From: Euonymus europaeus
Lineage: Eukaryota; Streptophyta; Magnoliopsida; Celastrales; Celastraceae
NCBI GenBank assembly: GCA_963580455.1
Contig: OY756962.1
Location: 14,712,001 to 14,776,000, forward strand
Direction of reading: 5' to 3'
DNA length: 64,000 nucleotides
Shown in pieces: positions 1 to 11,095 of the stretch. Under the pieces are notes generated by a model. It was given only the letters and a program-made list of their open reading frames with translations, was not told the origin of the DNA and did no database searches. The translations under genes and the position numbers were made by a program. How positions within the stretch are numbered: the first letter of the stretch is position 1; each line of letters starts with the position of its first letter.

Positions 1-160
1 GGACAAAACCGTTAAAAGCCCCTCCATAGAGAGAGTTGAGCAACTTCGGACCATCAAAGTTTCTCGGTGTACACTTTTTATTGTTATTCTATGTCAAATT
101 TTATGAGTATAAGCTTCCAACACTATTTCGATTCTAAATCACCAACTTTCTATGAGAAAT
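1..160 (+). repeat. Representative monomer, tail type B
   Basis: This is a full 160-bp monomer. Its tail after TTTCGATT is CTAAATCACCAACTTTC followed by TATGAGAAAT, and the next monomer begins AGACAAAACC rather than GGACAAAACC. Type B tails are very often followed by a monomer whose CTCC block reads GCTCCTACATAG. The type recurs across the window, with CCAAATCACC, CCAAATCAAC and CTAAATCACC as sub-variants. Confidence 0.9.
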
Positions 161-320
161 AGACAAAACCGTTAAAAGCTCCTACACAGAGAGAGTTAAG
201 CAATTTCGAACCATCAAAGTTGCTCGATGTACACTTTTTATTGTTCTTCTATGTCAAATTTTACGAGTATAAGATTCCTAGATTATTTCGATGCTAAAAC
301 ACCATCTTTCTATGACAAAT
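161..320 (+). repeat. Representative monomer, tail type A
   Basis: This is a full 160-bp monomer whose tail reads GATGCTAAAACACCATC then TTTCTATGACAAAT. Type A is the most frequent tail and usually precedes a monomer starting GGACAAAACCGTTAAAAGCCCC. The sub-variant with CATCTTCCTATG marks the 40-63 kb part of the array, and a sub-variant followed by CAATTGGAC marks 15-32 kb. Confidence 0.9.
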
Positions 321-357
321 GGACAAAACCGTTAAAAGCCCCTCCATAGAGAGAGTT

Positions 358-385
358 GAGCAACTTCGGACCATCAAAGTTGCTC
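358..385. other. Monomer-wide 9-bp inverted repeat (representative copy)
   Basis: GAGCAACTT (358-366) is the exact reverse complement of AAGTTGCTC (377-385), with a 10-base spacer. Two more outward pairs are T opposite G, so the stem could extend only with wobble in RNA. The dyad is present once in most monomers. Short dyads able to form non-B DNA are a reported theme of centromeric satellites, but a function here is inference. Confidence 0.85.
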
Positions 386-386
386 G

Positions 387-394
387 GTGTACAC
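387..394. other. GTGTACAC perfect palindrome (representative copy)
   Basis: This 8-bp palindrome sits two bases after the right arm of the inverted repeat. It is present in monomers of the CGGTGTACAC class, shrinks to TGTACA in CGATGTACAC monomers, and is destroyed in CGGGATACAC monomers. It contains an RsaI site (GTAC), so the class can be scored by digestion. Confidence 0.8.
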
Positions 395-479
395 TTTTTA
401 TTGTTCTTCTATGTTAAATTTTATGAGTATAAGCTTCCTAGATTATTTCGATGCCAACAAATGAACTTTTACGACAAAT

Positions 480-611
480 GGACAAAACCTTTAAAATCTC
501 CTCCATAGAAAGAGTTGAGCAACTTCGGACCATCACAGCTCCTCGATGTACACTTTTTATTGTTCTTCTATGTCTACTTCGTTGCCAAAACACCAACTTT
601 TTATCACAGAT
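480..611 (+). repeat. 132-bp deleted monomer 1
   Basis: A 28-base deletion joins TATGTC directly to TACTTCG (junction at 574/575), removing the AAATTTTATGAGTATAAG block and the HindIII site. Its tail ends CACAGATGG. The sequence around the break gives no obvious target-site duplication, so replication slippage or unequal exchange is more likely than insertion or excision. Confidence 0.92.
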
Positions 612-1768
612 GGACAAAACCGTCAAAAGCTCCTCCACAGAGAGAGTTGAGCAACTTCGAACCAACAAAGTTGCTCGGGATACACTTTTTATTGTTCTTC
701 TTTGTCAAATTTTATGAGTATAAGCTTCCTAGATTATTTCGATGCTAAAACACTATCTTTCTATGACAAATGGACAAAACCGTTAAAAGCCCCTCCATAG
801 AGAGAGTTGAGCAACTTCGGACCATCAAAGTTTCTCGGTGTACACTTTTTATTGTTATTCTATGTCAAATTTTATGAGTATAAGCTTCGAAGATTATTTC
901 GATTCCAAATCACCAACTTTCTATGAGAAATAGACAAAACCGATAAAAGCTCCTACATAGAGAGAGTTGAGCAACTTCGAACCATCAAAGTTGCTCGATG
1001 TACACTTTTTATTGTTCTTCTATGTCAAATTTTCCGAGTATAAGCTTCCTAGATTATTTCGATGCTAAAACACCATCTTTCTATGACAAATGGACAAAAC
1101 CGTTAAAAGCCCCTCCATAGAGAGAGTTGAGCAACTTCGGACCATCAAAGTTTCTCGGTATACACTTTTTATTGTTATTCTATGTCAAATTTTATGAGTA
1201 TAAGCTTCGAAGATTATTTCGATTCCAAATCACCAACTTTCTATGAGAAATAGACAAAACCGATAAAAGCTCCTACATAGAGAGAGTTGAGCAACTTCGA
1301 ACCATCAAAGTTGCTCGATGTACACTTTTTATTGTTCTTCTATGTCAAATTTTACGAGTATAAGCTTCCTAGATTATTTCGATGCTAAAACACCATCTTT
1401 CTATGACAAATGGACAAAACCGTTAAAAGCCCCTACATAGAGAGAGTTGAGCAACTTCGAACCATCAAAGTTGCTCGATGTACACTTTTTATTGTTCTTC
1501 TATGTCAAATTTTACGAGTATAAGCTTCCTAGATTATTTCGATGCTAAAACACCATCTTTCTATGACAAATGGACAAAACCGTTAAAAGCCCCTCCATAG
1601 AGAGAGTTGAGCAACTTCGGACCATCAAAGTTGCTCGATGTACACTTTTTATTGTTCTTCTAATTTAAATTTTATGAGTATAAGCTTCCTAGATTATTTC
1701 GATGCCAAAAAACGAACTTTTTACGACAAATGGACAAAACCGTGAAAAGCTCCTCCATAGAGAGATTT

Positions 1769-1796
1769 GAGAAACTTCGGAACATCAAAGTTTCTC
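1769..1796. other. Inverted repeat with both arms changed (GAGAAACTT/AAGTTTCTC)
   Basis: The left arm is GAGAAACTT (1769-1777) and the right arm AAGTTTCTC (1788-1796), so the C-to-A change on the left is matched by G-to-T on the right and the 9-bp pairing is kept. The same double change is at 3631-3658, 6772-6799 and 34279-34306. Unmatched forms with only one arm changed are also common, so this is not strict covariation. Confidence 0.75.
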
Positions 1797-1890
1797 GGTG
1801 TACACTTTTTATTGTTCTTCTATGTTAAATTTTACGAGTATAAGCTTCCTAGATTATTTCGATGCCAACAAACGAACTTTTACGACAAAT

Positions 1891-2022
1891 GGACAAAACC
1901 TTTAAAATCTCCTCCATAGAAAGAGTTGAGCAACTTCGGACCATCACAGCTGCTCGGTGTACACTTTTTATTGTTCTTCTATGTCTACTTCGTTGCCAAA
2001 ACACCAACTTTTTATCACAAAT
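1891..2022 (+). repeat. 132-bp deleted monomer 2
   Basis: It has the same 28-base junction (1985/1986) as monomer 1. It reads CAGCTGCTCGGTG in the right half of the dyad, where deleted monomers 5 and 7 have CAGCTACTCGATG. It is the left member of a pair spaced 771 bases. Confidence 0.92.
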
Positions 2023-2661
2023 GGACAAAACCGTCAAAAGCTCCTCCATAGAGAGAGTTGAGCAACTTCGAACCAACAAAGTTGCTCGGGATACACTTTT
2101 TATTGTTCTTCTTTGTCAAATTTTATGAGTATAAGCTTCCTAGATTATTTCGATGCTAAAACACCATCTTTCTATGACAAATGGACAAAACCGTTAAAAG
2201 CCCCTCCATAGAGAGAGTTGAGCAACTTCGGACCATCAAAGTTTCTCGGTGTACACTTTTTATTGTTATTCTATGTCAAATTTTATGAGTATAAGCTTCC
2301 AACACTATTTCGATTCTAAATCACCAACTTTCTATGAGAAATAGACAAAACCGTTAAAAGCTCCTACATAGAGAGAGTTAAGCAATTTCGAACCATCAAA
2401 GTTGCTCGATGTACACTTTTTATTGTTCTTCTATGTCAAATTTTACGAGTATAAGCTTCCTAGATTATTTCGATGCTAAAACACCATCTTTCTATGACAA
2501 ATGGACAAAACCGTTAAAAGCCCCTCTATAGAGAGAGTTGAGCAACTTCGGACCATCAAAGTTGCTCGGTGTACACTTTTTATTGTTCTTCTATGTTAAA
2601 TTTTATGAGTATAAGCTTCCTAGATTATTTCGATGCCAACAAATGAACTTTTACGACAAAT

Positions 2662-2793
2662 GGACAAAACCTTTAAAATCTCCTCCATAGAAAGAGTTGA
2701 GCAACTTCGGACCATCACAGCTGCTCGGTGTACACTTTTTATTGTTCTTCTATGTCTACTTCGTTGCCAAAACACCAACTTTTTATCACAGAT
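2662..2793 (+). repeat. 132-bp deleted monomer 3
   Basis: The junction is at 2756/2757. The CACAGATGG tail is shared with deleted monomer 1, from which it lies 2,182 bases downstream. It is the right member of the first 771-base pair. Confidence 0.92.
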
Positions 2794-3752
2794 GGACAAA
2801 ACCGTCAAAAGCTCCTCCATAGAGAGAGTTGAGCAACTTCGAACCAACAAAGTTGCTCGGGATACACTTTTTATTGTTCTTCTTTGTCAAATTTTATGAG
2901 TATAAGCTTCCTAGATTATTTCGATGCTAAAACACTATCTTTCTATGACAAATGGACAAAACCGTTAAAAGCCCCTCCATAGAGAGAGTTGAGCAACTTC
3001 GGACCATCAAAGTTTCTCGGTGTACACTTTTTATTGTTATTCTATGTCAAATTTTATGAGTATAAGCTTCGAAGATTATTTCGATTCCAAATCACCAACT
3101 TTCTATGAGAAATAGACAAAACCGATAAAAGCTCCTACATAGAGAGAGTTGAGCAACTTCGAACCATCAAAGTTGCTCGATGTACACTTTTTATTGTTCT
3201 TCTATGTCAAATTTTACGAGTATAAGCTTCCTAGATTATTTCGATGCTAAAACACCATCTTTCTATGACAAATGGACAAAACCGTTAAAAGCACTTCCAA
3301 TGAGAGAGTTGAGCAACTTCGGACCATCAAAGTTTCTCGGTGTACACTTTTTATTGTTATTCTATGTCAAATTTTACGAGTATAAGCTTCCTAGATTATT
3401 TCGATGCTAAAACAGCATCTTTCTATGACAAATAGACAAAACCGTTAAAAGCCCCTCCATAGAGAGAGTTGAGCTACTTCGAACCTTCAAAGTTGCTCGA
3501 TGTACACTTTTTATTGTTCTTCTATGTTAAATTTTATGAGTATAAGCTTCCTAGATTATTTCGATGCCAAAAAACGAACTTTTTACGACAAATGGACAAA
3601 ACCGTGAAAAGTTCCTCCATAGAGAGAGTTGAGAAACTTCGGAACATCAAAGTTTCTCGGTGTACACTTTTTATTGTTCTTCTATGTTAAATTTTACGAG
3701 TATAAGCTTCCTAGATTATTTCGATGCCAACAAACGAACTTTTACGACAAAT

Positions 3753-3884
3753 GGACTAAACCTTTAAAATCTCCTCCATAGAAAGAGTTGAGCAACTTCG
3801 GACCATCACAGCTGCTCGGTGTACACTTTTTATAGTTCTTCTATGTCTACTTCGTTGCCAAAACACCAACTTTTTATCACAAAT
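3753..3884 (+). repeat. 132-bp deleted monomer 4
   Basis: It pairs with monomer 2 at an offset of 1,862. It has private changes GGACTAAACC at its start and TTTTTATAGTTC in the middle. The second of these creates a stop that shortens the minus-strand open frame found over the other copies. Confidence 0.92.
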
Positions 3885-4523
3885 GGACAAAACCGTCAAA
3901 AGCTCCTCCATAGAGAGAGTTGAGCAACTTCGAACCAACAAAGTTGCTCGGGATACACTTTTTATTGTTCTTCTTTGTCAAATTTTATGAGTATAAGCTT
4001 CCTAGATTATTTCGATGCTAAAACACCATCTTTCTATGACAAATGGACAAAACTGTTAAAAGCCCCTCCATAGAGAGAGTTGAGCAACTTCGGACCATCA
4101 AAGTTTCTCGGTGTACACTTTTTATTGTTATTCTATGTCAAATTTTATGAGTATAAGCTTCCAACACTATTTCGATTCTAAATCACCAACTTTCTATGAG
4201 AAATAGACAAAACCGTTAAAAGCTCCTACATAGAGAGAGTTAAGCAATTTCGAACCATCAAAGTTGCTCGATGTACACTTTTTAATGTTCTTCTATGTCA
4301 AATTTTACGAGTATAAGCTTCCTAGATTATTTCGATGCTAAAACACCATCTTTCTATGACAAATGGACAAAACTGTTAAAAGCCCCTCCATAGAGAGAGT
4401 TGAGCAACTTCGGACCATCAAAGTTGCTCGGTGTACACTTTTTATTGTTCTTCTATGTTAAATTTTATGAGTATAAGCTTCCTAGATTATTTCGATGCCA
4501 ACAAATGAACTTTTACGACAAAT

Positions 4524-4655
4524 GGACAAAACCTTTAAAATCTCCTCCATAGAAAGAGTTGAGCAACTTCGGACCATCACAGCTACTCGATGTACACTTT
4601 TTATTGTTATTCTATGTCTACTTCGTTGCCAAAACACCAACCTTTTATCACAGAT
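4524..4655 (+). repeat. 132-bp deleted monomer 5
   Basis: It carries CAGCTACTCGATG and TTGTTATTC, plus CAACCTTTTATC in the tail. It lies 771 bases after monomer 4 and pairs with monomer 3 at an offset of 1,862. Confidence 0.92.
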
Positions 4656-6893
4656 GGACAAAACCGTCAAAAGCTCCTCCAAAGAGAGAGTTGAGCAACT
4701 TCGAACCAACAAAGTTTCTCGGGATACACTTTTTATTGTTCTTCTTTGTCAAATTTTATGAGTATAAGCTTCCTAGATTATTTCGATGCTAAAACACTAT
4801 CTTTCTATGACAAATGGACAAAACCGTTAAAAGCCCCTCCATAGAGAGAGTTGAGCAACTTCGGACCATCAAAGTTTCTCGGTGTACACTTTTTATTGTT
4901 ACTCTATGTCAAATTTTATGAGTATAAGCTTCGAAGATTATTTCGATTCCAAATCACCAACTTTCTATGAGAAATAGACAAAACCGATAAAAGCTCCTAC
5001 ATAGAGAGAGTTGAGCAACTTCGAACCATCAAAGTTGCTCGATGTACACTTTTTATTGTTCTTCTATGTCAAATTTTACGAGTATAAGCTTCCTAGATTA
5101 TTTCGATGCTAAAACACCATCTTTCTATGACAAATGGACAAAACCGTTAAAAGCCCCTCCATAGAGAGAGTTGAGCAACTTCGGACCATCAAAGTTTCTC
5201 GGTGTACACTTTTTATTGTTATTCTATGTCAAACTTTATGAGTATAAGCTTCCAAGATTATTTCGATTCAAAATCACCAACTTTCTATGAGAAATGGACA
5301 AAACCGTTAAAAGCTCCTACATAGAGAGAGTTGAGCAACTTCGAACCATCAAAGTTGCTCGATGTACACTTTTTATTGTTCTTCTATGTCAAATTTTACG
5401 AGTATAAGCTTCCTAGATTTTTTCGATGCTAAAACACCATCTTTCTATGACAAATGGACAAAACCGTTAAAAGCCCCTCCATAGAGAGAGTTGAGCAACT
5501 TCGGACCATCAAAGTTGCTCGGTGTACATTTTTTATTGTTATTCTATGTTAAATTTTATGAGTATAAGCTTCCTAGATTATTTCGATGCCAACAAATGAA
5601 CTTTTACGACAAATGGACAAAACCGTTAAAATCTCCTCCATAGGGAGAGTTGAGAAACTTCGGAACATCAAAGTTGCTCGGTGTACACTTTTTATTGTTC
5701 TTCTATGTTAAATTTTATGAGTATAAGCTTCCTAGATTATTTCGATGCCAACAAACGAACTTTTACGACAAATGGACAAAACCGTTAAAATCTCCTCCAT
5801 AAAGAGAGTTGAGCGACTTCGGACCATCACAGTTGCTCGGTGTACACTTTTTATTGTTCTTCTATGTCAAATTTTACGAGTATAAGCTTCCAAGATTACT
5901 TCGTAGCAAAAACACCAACTTTTTTATCACAAATGGAACAAACCGTCAAAAGCTCCTCCATAGAGAGAGTTGAGCAACTTCGGTCCAACAAACTTGCTCG
6001 GGATACACTTTTTATTGTTCTTCTTTGTCAAATTTTATGAGTATAAGCTTCCTAGATTATTTCGATGCTAAAACACCATCTTTCTATGACAAATGGACAA
6101 AACCGTTAAAAGCCCCTCCATAGAGAGAGTTGAGCAACTTCGGACCATCAAAGTTTCTCGGTGTACACTTTTTATTGTTATTCTATGTCAAATTTTATGA
6201 GTATAAGCTTCCAAGATTATTTCGATTCTAAATCACCAACTTTCTATGAGAAATGGACAAAACCGTTAAAAGCACCTACATAGAGAGAGTTGAGCAACTT
6301 CGAACCATCAAAGTTGCTCGATGTACACTTTTTATTGTTCTTCTATGTCAAATTTTACGAGTATAAGCTTCCTAGATTATTTCGATGCTAAAACACCATC
6401 TTTCTATGACAAATGGACAAAACCGTTAAAAGCTCTTCCAATGAGAGAGTTGAGCAACTTCGGACCATCAAAGTTTCTCGGTGTACACTTTTTATTGTTA
6501 TTCTATGTCAAATTTTACGAGTATAAGCTTCCTAGATTATTTCGATGCTAAAACAGCATCTTTCTATGACAAATAGACAAAACCGTTAAAAGCCCCTCCA
6601 TAGAGAGAGTTGAGCAACTTCGAACCTTCAAAGTTGCTCGATGTACACTTTTTATTGTTCTTCTATGTTAAATTTTATGAGTATAAGCTTCCTAGATTAT
6701 TTCGATGCCAAAAAACGAACTTTTTACGACAAATGGACAAAACCGTGAAAAGCTCCTCCATAGAGAGAGTTGAGAAACTTCGGAACATCAAAGTTTCTCG
6801 GTGTACACTTTTTATTGTTCTTCTATGTTAAATTTTACGAGTATAAGCTTCCTAGATTATTTCGATGCCAACAAACGAACTTTTACGACAAAT

Positions 6894-7025
6894 GGACAAA
6901 ACCTTTAAAATCTCCTCCGTAGAAAGAGTTGAGCAACTTCGGACCATCACAGCTGCTCGGTGTACACTTTTTATTGTTCTTCTATGTCTACTTCGTTGCC
7001 AAAACACCAACTTTTTATCACAAAT
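6894..7025 (+). repeat. 132-bp deleted monomer 6
   Basis: It lies 3,141 bases after monomer 4 but lacks that copy's two private changes. Its own private change is CCTCCGTAG. Confidence 0.92.
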
Positions 7026-7664
7026 GGACAAAACCGTCAAAAGCTCCTCCATAGAGAGAGTTGAGCAACTTCGAACCAACAAAGTTGCTCGGGATACACT
7101 TTTTATTGTTCTTCTTTGTCAAATTTTATGAGTATAAGCTTCCTAGATTATTTCGATGCTAAAACACCATCTTTCTATGACAAATGGACAAAACCGTTAA
7201 AAGCCCCTCCATAGAGAGAGTTGAGCAACTTCGGACCATCAAAGTTTCTCGGTGTACACTTTTTATTGTTATTCTATGTCAAATTTTATGAGTATAAGCT
7301 TCCAACACTATTTCGATTCTAAATCACCAACTTTCTATGAGAAATAGACAAAACCGTTAAAAGCTCCTACATAGAGAGAGTTAAGCAATTTCGAACCATC
7401 AAAGTTGCTCGATGTACACTTTTTATTGTTCTTCTATGTCAAATTTTACGAGTATAAGCTTCCTAGATTATTTCGATGCTAAAACACCATCTTTCTATGA
7501 CAAATGGACAAAACCGTTAAAAGCCCCTCCATAGAGAGAGTTGAGCAACTTCGGACCATCAAAGTTTCTCGGTGTACACTTTTTATTGTTATTCTATGTT
7601 AAATTTTATGAGTATAAGCTTCCTAGATTATTTCGATGCCAACAAATGAACTTTTACGACAAAT

Positions 7665-7796
7665 GGACAAAACCTTTAAAATCTCCTCCATAGAAAGAGT
7701 TGAGCAACTTCGGACCATCACAGCTACTCGATGTACACTTTTTATTGTTATTCTATGTCCACTTCGTTGCCAAAACACCAACTTTTTATCACAGAT
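7665..7796 (+). repeat. 132-bp deleted monomer 7
   Basis: It lies 3,141 bases after monomer 5 and shares that copy's CAGCTACTCGATG. The base just after the deletion junction is changed (TATGTCCACTTCG). Confidence 0.92.
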
Positions 7797-8219
7797 GGAC
7801 AAAACCGTCAAAAGCTCCTCCAAAGAGAGAGTTGAGCAACTTCGAACCAACAAAGTTGCTCGGGATACACTTTTTATTGTTCTTCTTTGTCAAATTTTAT
7901 GAGTATAAGCTTCCTAGATTATTTCGATGCTAAAACACTATCTTTCTATGACAAATGGACAAAACCGTTAAAAGCCCCACCATAGAGAGAGTTGAGCAAC
8001 TTCGGACCATCAAAGTTTCTCGGTGTACACTTTTTATTGTTATTCTATGTCAAATTTTATGAGTATAAGCTTCGAAGATTATTTCGATTCCAAATCACCA
8101 ACTTTCTATGAGAAATAGACAAAACCGATAAAAGCTCCTACATAGAGAGAGTTGAGCAACTTCGAACCATCAAAGTTGCTCGATGTACACTTTTTATTGT
8201 TCTTCTATGTCAAATTTTA

Positions 8220-9178
8220 CGAGTATAAGCTTCCTAGATTATTTCGATGCTAAAACACCATCTTTCTATGACAAATGGACAAAACCGTTAAAAGCCCCTC
8301 CATAGAGAGAGTTGAGCAACTTCGGACCATCAAAGTTTCTCGGTGTACACTTTTTATTGTTATTCTATGTCAAATTTTATGAGTATAAGCTTCCAAGATT
8401 ATTTCGATTCTAAATCACCAACTTTCTATGAGAAATGGACAAAACCGTTAAAAGCTCCTACATAGAGAGAGTTGAGCAACTTCGAACCATCAAAGTTGCT
8501 CGATGTACACTTTTTATTGTTCTTCTATGTCAAATTTTACGAGTATAAGCTTCCTGGATTATTTCGATGCTAAAACTCCATCTTTCTATGACAAATGGAC
8601 AAAACCGTTAAAAGCCCCTCCATAGAGAGAGTTGAGCAACTTCGGACCATCAAAGTTGCTCGGTGTACATTTTTTATTGTTATTCTATGTTAAATTTTAT
8701 GAGTATAAGCTTCCTAGATTATTTCGATGCCAACAAATGAACTTTTACGACAAATGGACAAAACCGTTAAAATCTCCTCCATAGGGAGAGTTGAGAAACT
8801 TCGGAACATCAAAGTTGCTCGGTGTACACTTTTTATTGTTCTTCTATGTTAAATTTTATGAGTATAAGCTTCCTAGATTATTTCGATGCCAACAAACGAA
8901 CTTTTACGACAAATGGACAAAACCGTTAAAATCTCCTCCATAAAGAGAGTTGAGCGACTTCGGACCATCACAGTTGCTCGGTGTACACTTTTTATTGTTC
9001 TTCTATGTCAAATTTTACGAGTATAAGCTTCCAAGATTACTTCGTAGCAAAAACACCAACTTTTTTATCACAAATGGAACAAACCGTCAAAAGCTCCTCC
9101 ATAGAGAGAGTTGAGGAACTTCGGTCCAACAAACTTGCTCGGGATACACTTTTTATTGTTCTTCTTTGTCAAATTTTA
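8220..9178 (+). repeat. 959-bp HOR, copy 1
   Basis: This is a six-monomer unit with one 159-bp member. It ends with a D-tail monomer carrying CTTCGTAGCAAAAACACC. It is the right end of the 3,141-bp copy 2 and appears to have been the seed for a local triplication. It has GTTTCTCGGTG near 8,336, where the next two copies have GTTTCGCGGTG. Confidence 0.82.
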
Positions 9179-10137
9179 TGAGTATAAGCTTCCTAGATTA
9201 TTTCGATGCTAAAACACCATCTTTCTATGACAAATGGACAAAACCGTTAAAAGCCCCTCCATAGAGAGAGTTGAGCAACTTCGGACCATCAAAGTTTCGC
9301 GGTGTACACTTTTTATTGTTATTCTATGTCAAATTTTATGAGTATAAGCTTCCAAGATTATTTCGATTCTAAATCACCAACTTTCTATGAGAAATGGACA
9401 AAACCGTTAAAAGCTCCTACATAGAGAGAGTTGAGCAACTTCGAACCATCAAAGTTGCTCGATGTACACTTTTTATTGTTCTTCTATGTCAAATTTTACG
9501 AGTATAAGCTTCCTAGATTATTTCGATGCTAAAACACCATCTTTCTATGACAAATGGACAAAACCGTTAAAAGCCCCTCCATAGAGAGAGTTGAGCAACT
9601 TCGGACCATCAAAGTTGCTCGGTGTACATTTTTTATTATTATTCTATGTTAAATTTTATGAGTATAAGCTTCCTAGATTATTTCGATGCCAACAAATGAA
9701 CTTTTACGACAAATGGACAAAACCGTTAAAATCTCCTCCATAGGGAGAGTTGAGAAACTTCGGAACATCAAAGTTGCTCGGTGTACACTTTTTATTGTTC
9801 TTCTATGTTAAATTTTATGAGTATAAGCTTCCTAGATTATTTCGATGCCAACAAACGAACTTTTACGACAAATGGACAAAACCGTTAAAATCTCCTCCAT
9901 AAAGAGAGTTGAGCGACTTCGGACCATCACAGTTGCTCGGTGTACACTTTTTATTGTTCTTCTATGTCAAATTTTACGAGTATAAGCTTCCAAGATTACT
10001 TCGTAGCAAAAACACCAACTTTTTTATCACAAATGGAACAAACCGTCAAAAGCTCCTCCATAGAGAGAGTTGAGCAACTTCGGTCCAACAAACTTGCTCG
10101 GGATACACTTTTTATTGTTCTTCTTTGTCAAATTTTA
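9179..10137 (+). repeat. 959-bp HOR, copy 2
   Basis: This unit matches copy 1 at an offset of 959 bases. It carries GTTTCGCGGTG near 9,296 and TTTATTATTATTC near 9,631, two changes shared with copy 3 but absent from copy 1. Copies 2 and 3 are therefore the closer pair. Confidence 0.85.
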
Positions 10138-11095
10138 TGAGTATAAGCTTCCTAGATTATTTCGATGCTAAAACACCATCTTTCTATGACAAATGGACAA
10201 AACCGTTAAAAGCCCCTCCATAGAGAGAGTTGAGCAACTTCGGACCATCAAAGTTTCGCGGTGTACACTTTTTATTGTTATTCTATGTCAAATTTTATGA
10301 GTATAAGCTTCCAAGATTATTTCGATTCTAAATCACCAACTTTCTATGAGAAATGGACAAAACCGTTAAAAGCTCCTACATAGAGAGAGTTGAGCAACTT
10401 CGAACCATCAAAGTTGCTCGATGTACACTTTTTATTGTTCTTCTATGTCAAATTTTACGAGTATAAGCTTCCTAGATTATTTCGATGCTAAAACACCATC
10501 TTTCTATGACAAATGGACAAAACCGTTAAAAGCCCCTCCATAGAGAGAGTTGAGCAACTTCGGACCATCAAAGTTGCTCGGTGTACATTTTTTATTATTA
10601 TTCTATGTTAAATTTTATGAGTATAAGCTTCCTAGATTATTTCGATGCCAACAAATGAACTTTTACGACAAATGGACAAAACCGTTAAAATCTCCTCCAT
10701 AGGGAGAGTTGAGAAACTTCGGAACATCAAAGTTGCTCGGTGTACACTTTTTATTGTTCTTCTATGTTAAATTTTATGAGTATAAGCTTCCTAGATTATT
10801 TCGATGCCAACAAACGAACTTTTACGACAAATGGACAAAACCGTTAAAATCTCCTCCATAAAGAGAGTTGAGCGACTTCGGACCATCACAGTTGCTCGGT
10901 GTACACTTTTTATTGTTCTTCTATGTCAAATTTTACGAGTATAAGCTTCCAAGATTACTTCGTAGCAAAAACACCAACTTTTTATCACAAATGGAACAAA
11001 CCGTCAAAAGCTCCTCCATAGAGAGAGTTGAGCAACTTCGGTCCAACAAACTTGCTCGGGATACACTTTTTATTGTTCTTCTTTGTCAAATTTTA
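10138..11095 (+). repeat. 959-bp HOR, copy 3 (958 bp)
   Basis: This third copy is one base short because a T run in its D-tail (near 10,980) has five T instead of six. Similarity continues past the right edge to about 11,165, where GTTAAAACCCCTCC has lost two bases and the order of subtypes changes. Confidence 0.85.

Larger units (their letters stand above)
321..479 (+). repeat. Representative monomer, tail type C (159 bp)
   Basis: This monomer is one base short because its tail reads GATGCCAACAAATGAAC and then only four T before ACGACAAAT. The 160-bp form of type C reads GATGCCAAAAAACGAAC with five T. Type C monomers explain why many HOR lengths are one to three bases short of a multiple of 160. 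In the first 17 kb a CCAACAAA tail lies immediately before every 132-bp deleted monomer. Confidence 0.9.
1430..3290 (+). repeat. 1,862-bp HOR, copy 1
   Basis: This unit of about 12 monomers contains two 132-bp deleted monomers 771 bases apart. It repeats at an offset of 1,862 bases: 1891 pairs with 3753 and 2662 with 4524. The length equals 12 x 160 minus two 28-bp deletions and two single bases. Similarity fails near 1,430, where GCCCCTACATAG faces GCACTTCCAATG. The first 1.1 kb of the window is a related block, matching 2,183-3,280 at an offset of 2,182. Confidence 0.8.
3291..5150 (+). repeat. 1,862-bp HOR, copy 2
   Basis: This is the second copy of the 12-monomer unit, again with two 132-bp monomers (3753 and 4524). 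It differs by scattered substitutions, for example GGACTAAACC and TTTTTATAGTTC inside the 3753 monomer. Most of it also lies inside the first copy of the larger 3,141-bp unit, so the two HOR scales overlap. Confidence 0.8.
3140..6280 (+). repeat. 3,141-bp HOR, copy 1
   Basis: This unit of about 20 monomer positions repeats at an offset of 3,141 bases. Shared marks include a CTTCCAATGAGAGAG monomer near 3,290 (matching 6,431), deleted monomers 3753 and 4524 (matching 6894 and 7665), and a CATAGGGAGAG monomer near 5,640 (matching 8,781). The length equals 20 x 160 minus two 28-bp deletions and three single bases. Confidence 0.82.
6281..9420 (+). repeat. 3,141-bp HOR, copy 2
   Basis: This is the tandem second copy. 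The right edge is placed where 6,430 (CTTCCAATG) stops matching 9,570 (CCTCCATAG). Substitutions that separate it from copy 1 include CCTCCGTAG in the 6894 monomer and GTCCACTTCG at the deletion junction of the 7665 monomer. Confidence 0.82.

Noticed and set aside
61..90. TTTTTATTG / TATAAG blocks as promoter elements
   Set aside because: They occur in nearly every monomer with no gene downstream. Satellite transcription is possible but cannot be read from these blocks.
480..611. Transposon excision as the cause of the 28-bp loss
   Set aside because: No target-site duplication, terminal repeat or footprint is visible at the junction, and the lost bases are ordinary monomer sequence.
1849..2079. 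Minus-strand 76-codon frames over the 132-bp monomers
   Set aside because: These are opposite-strand shadows of the deleted monomer. The copy at 3,753 has a stop without any other sign of change, as expected for non-coding DNA.
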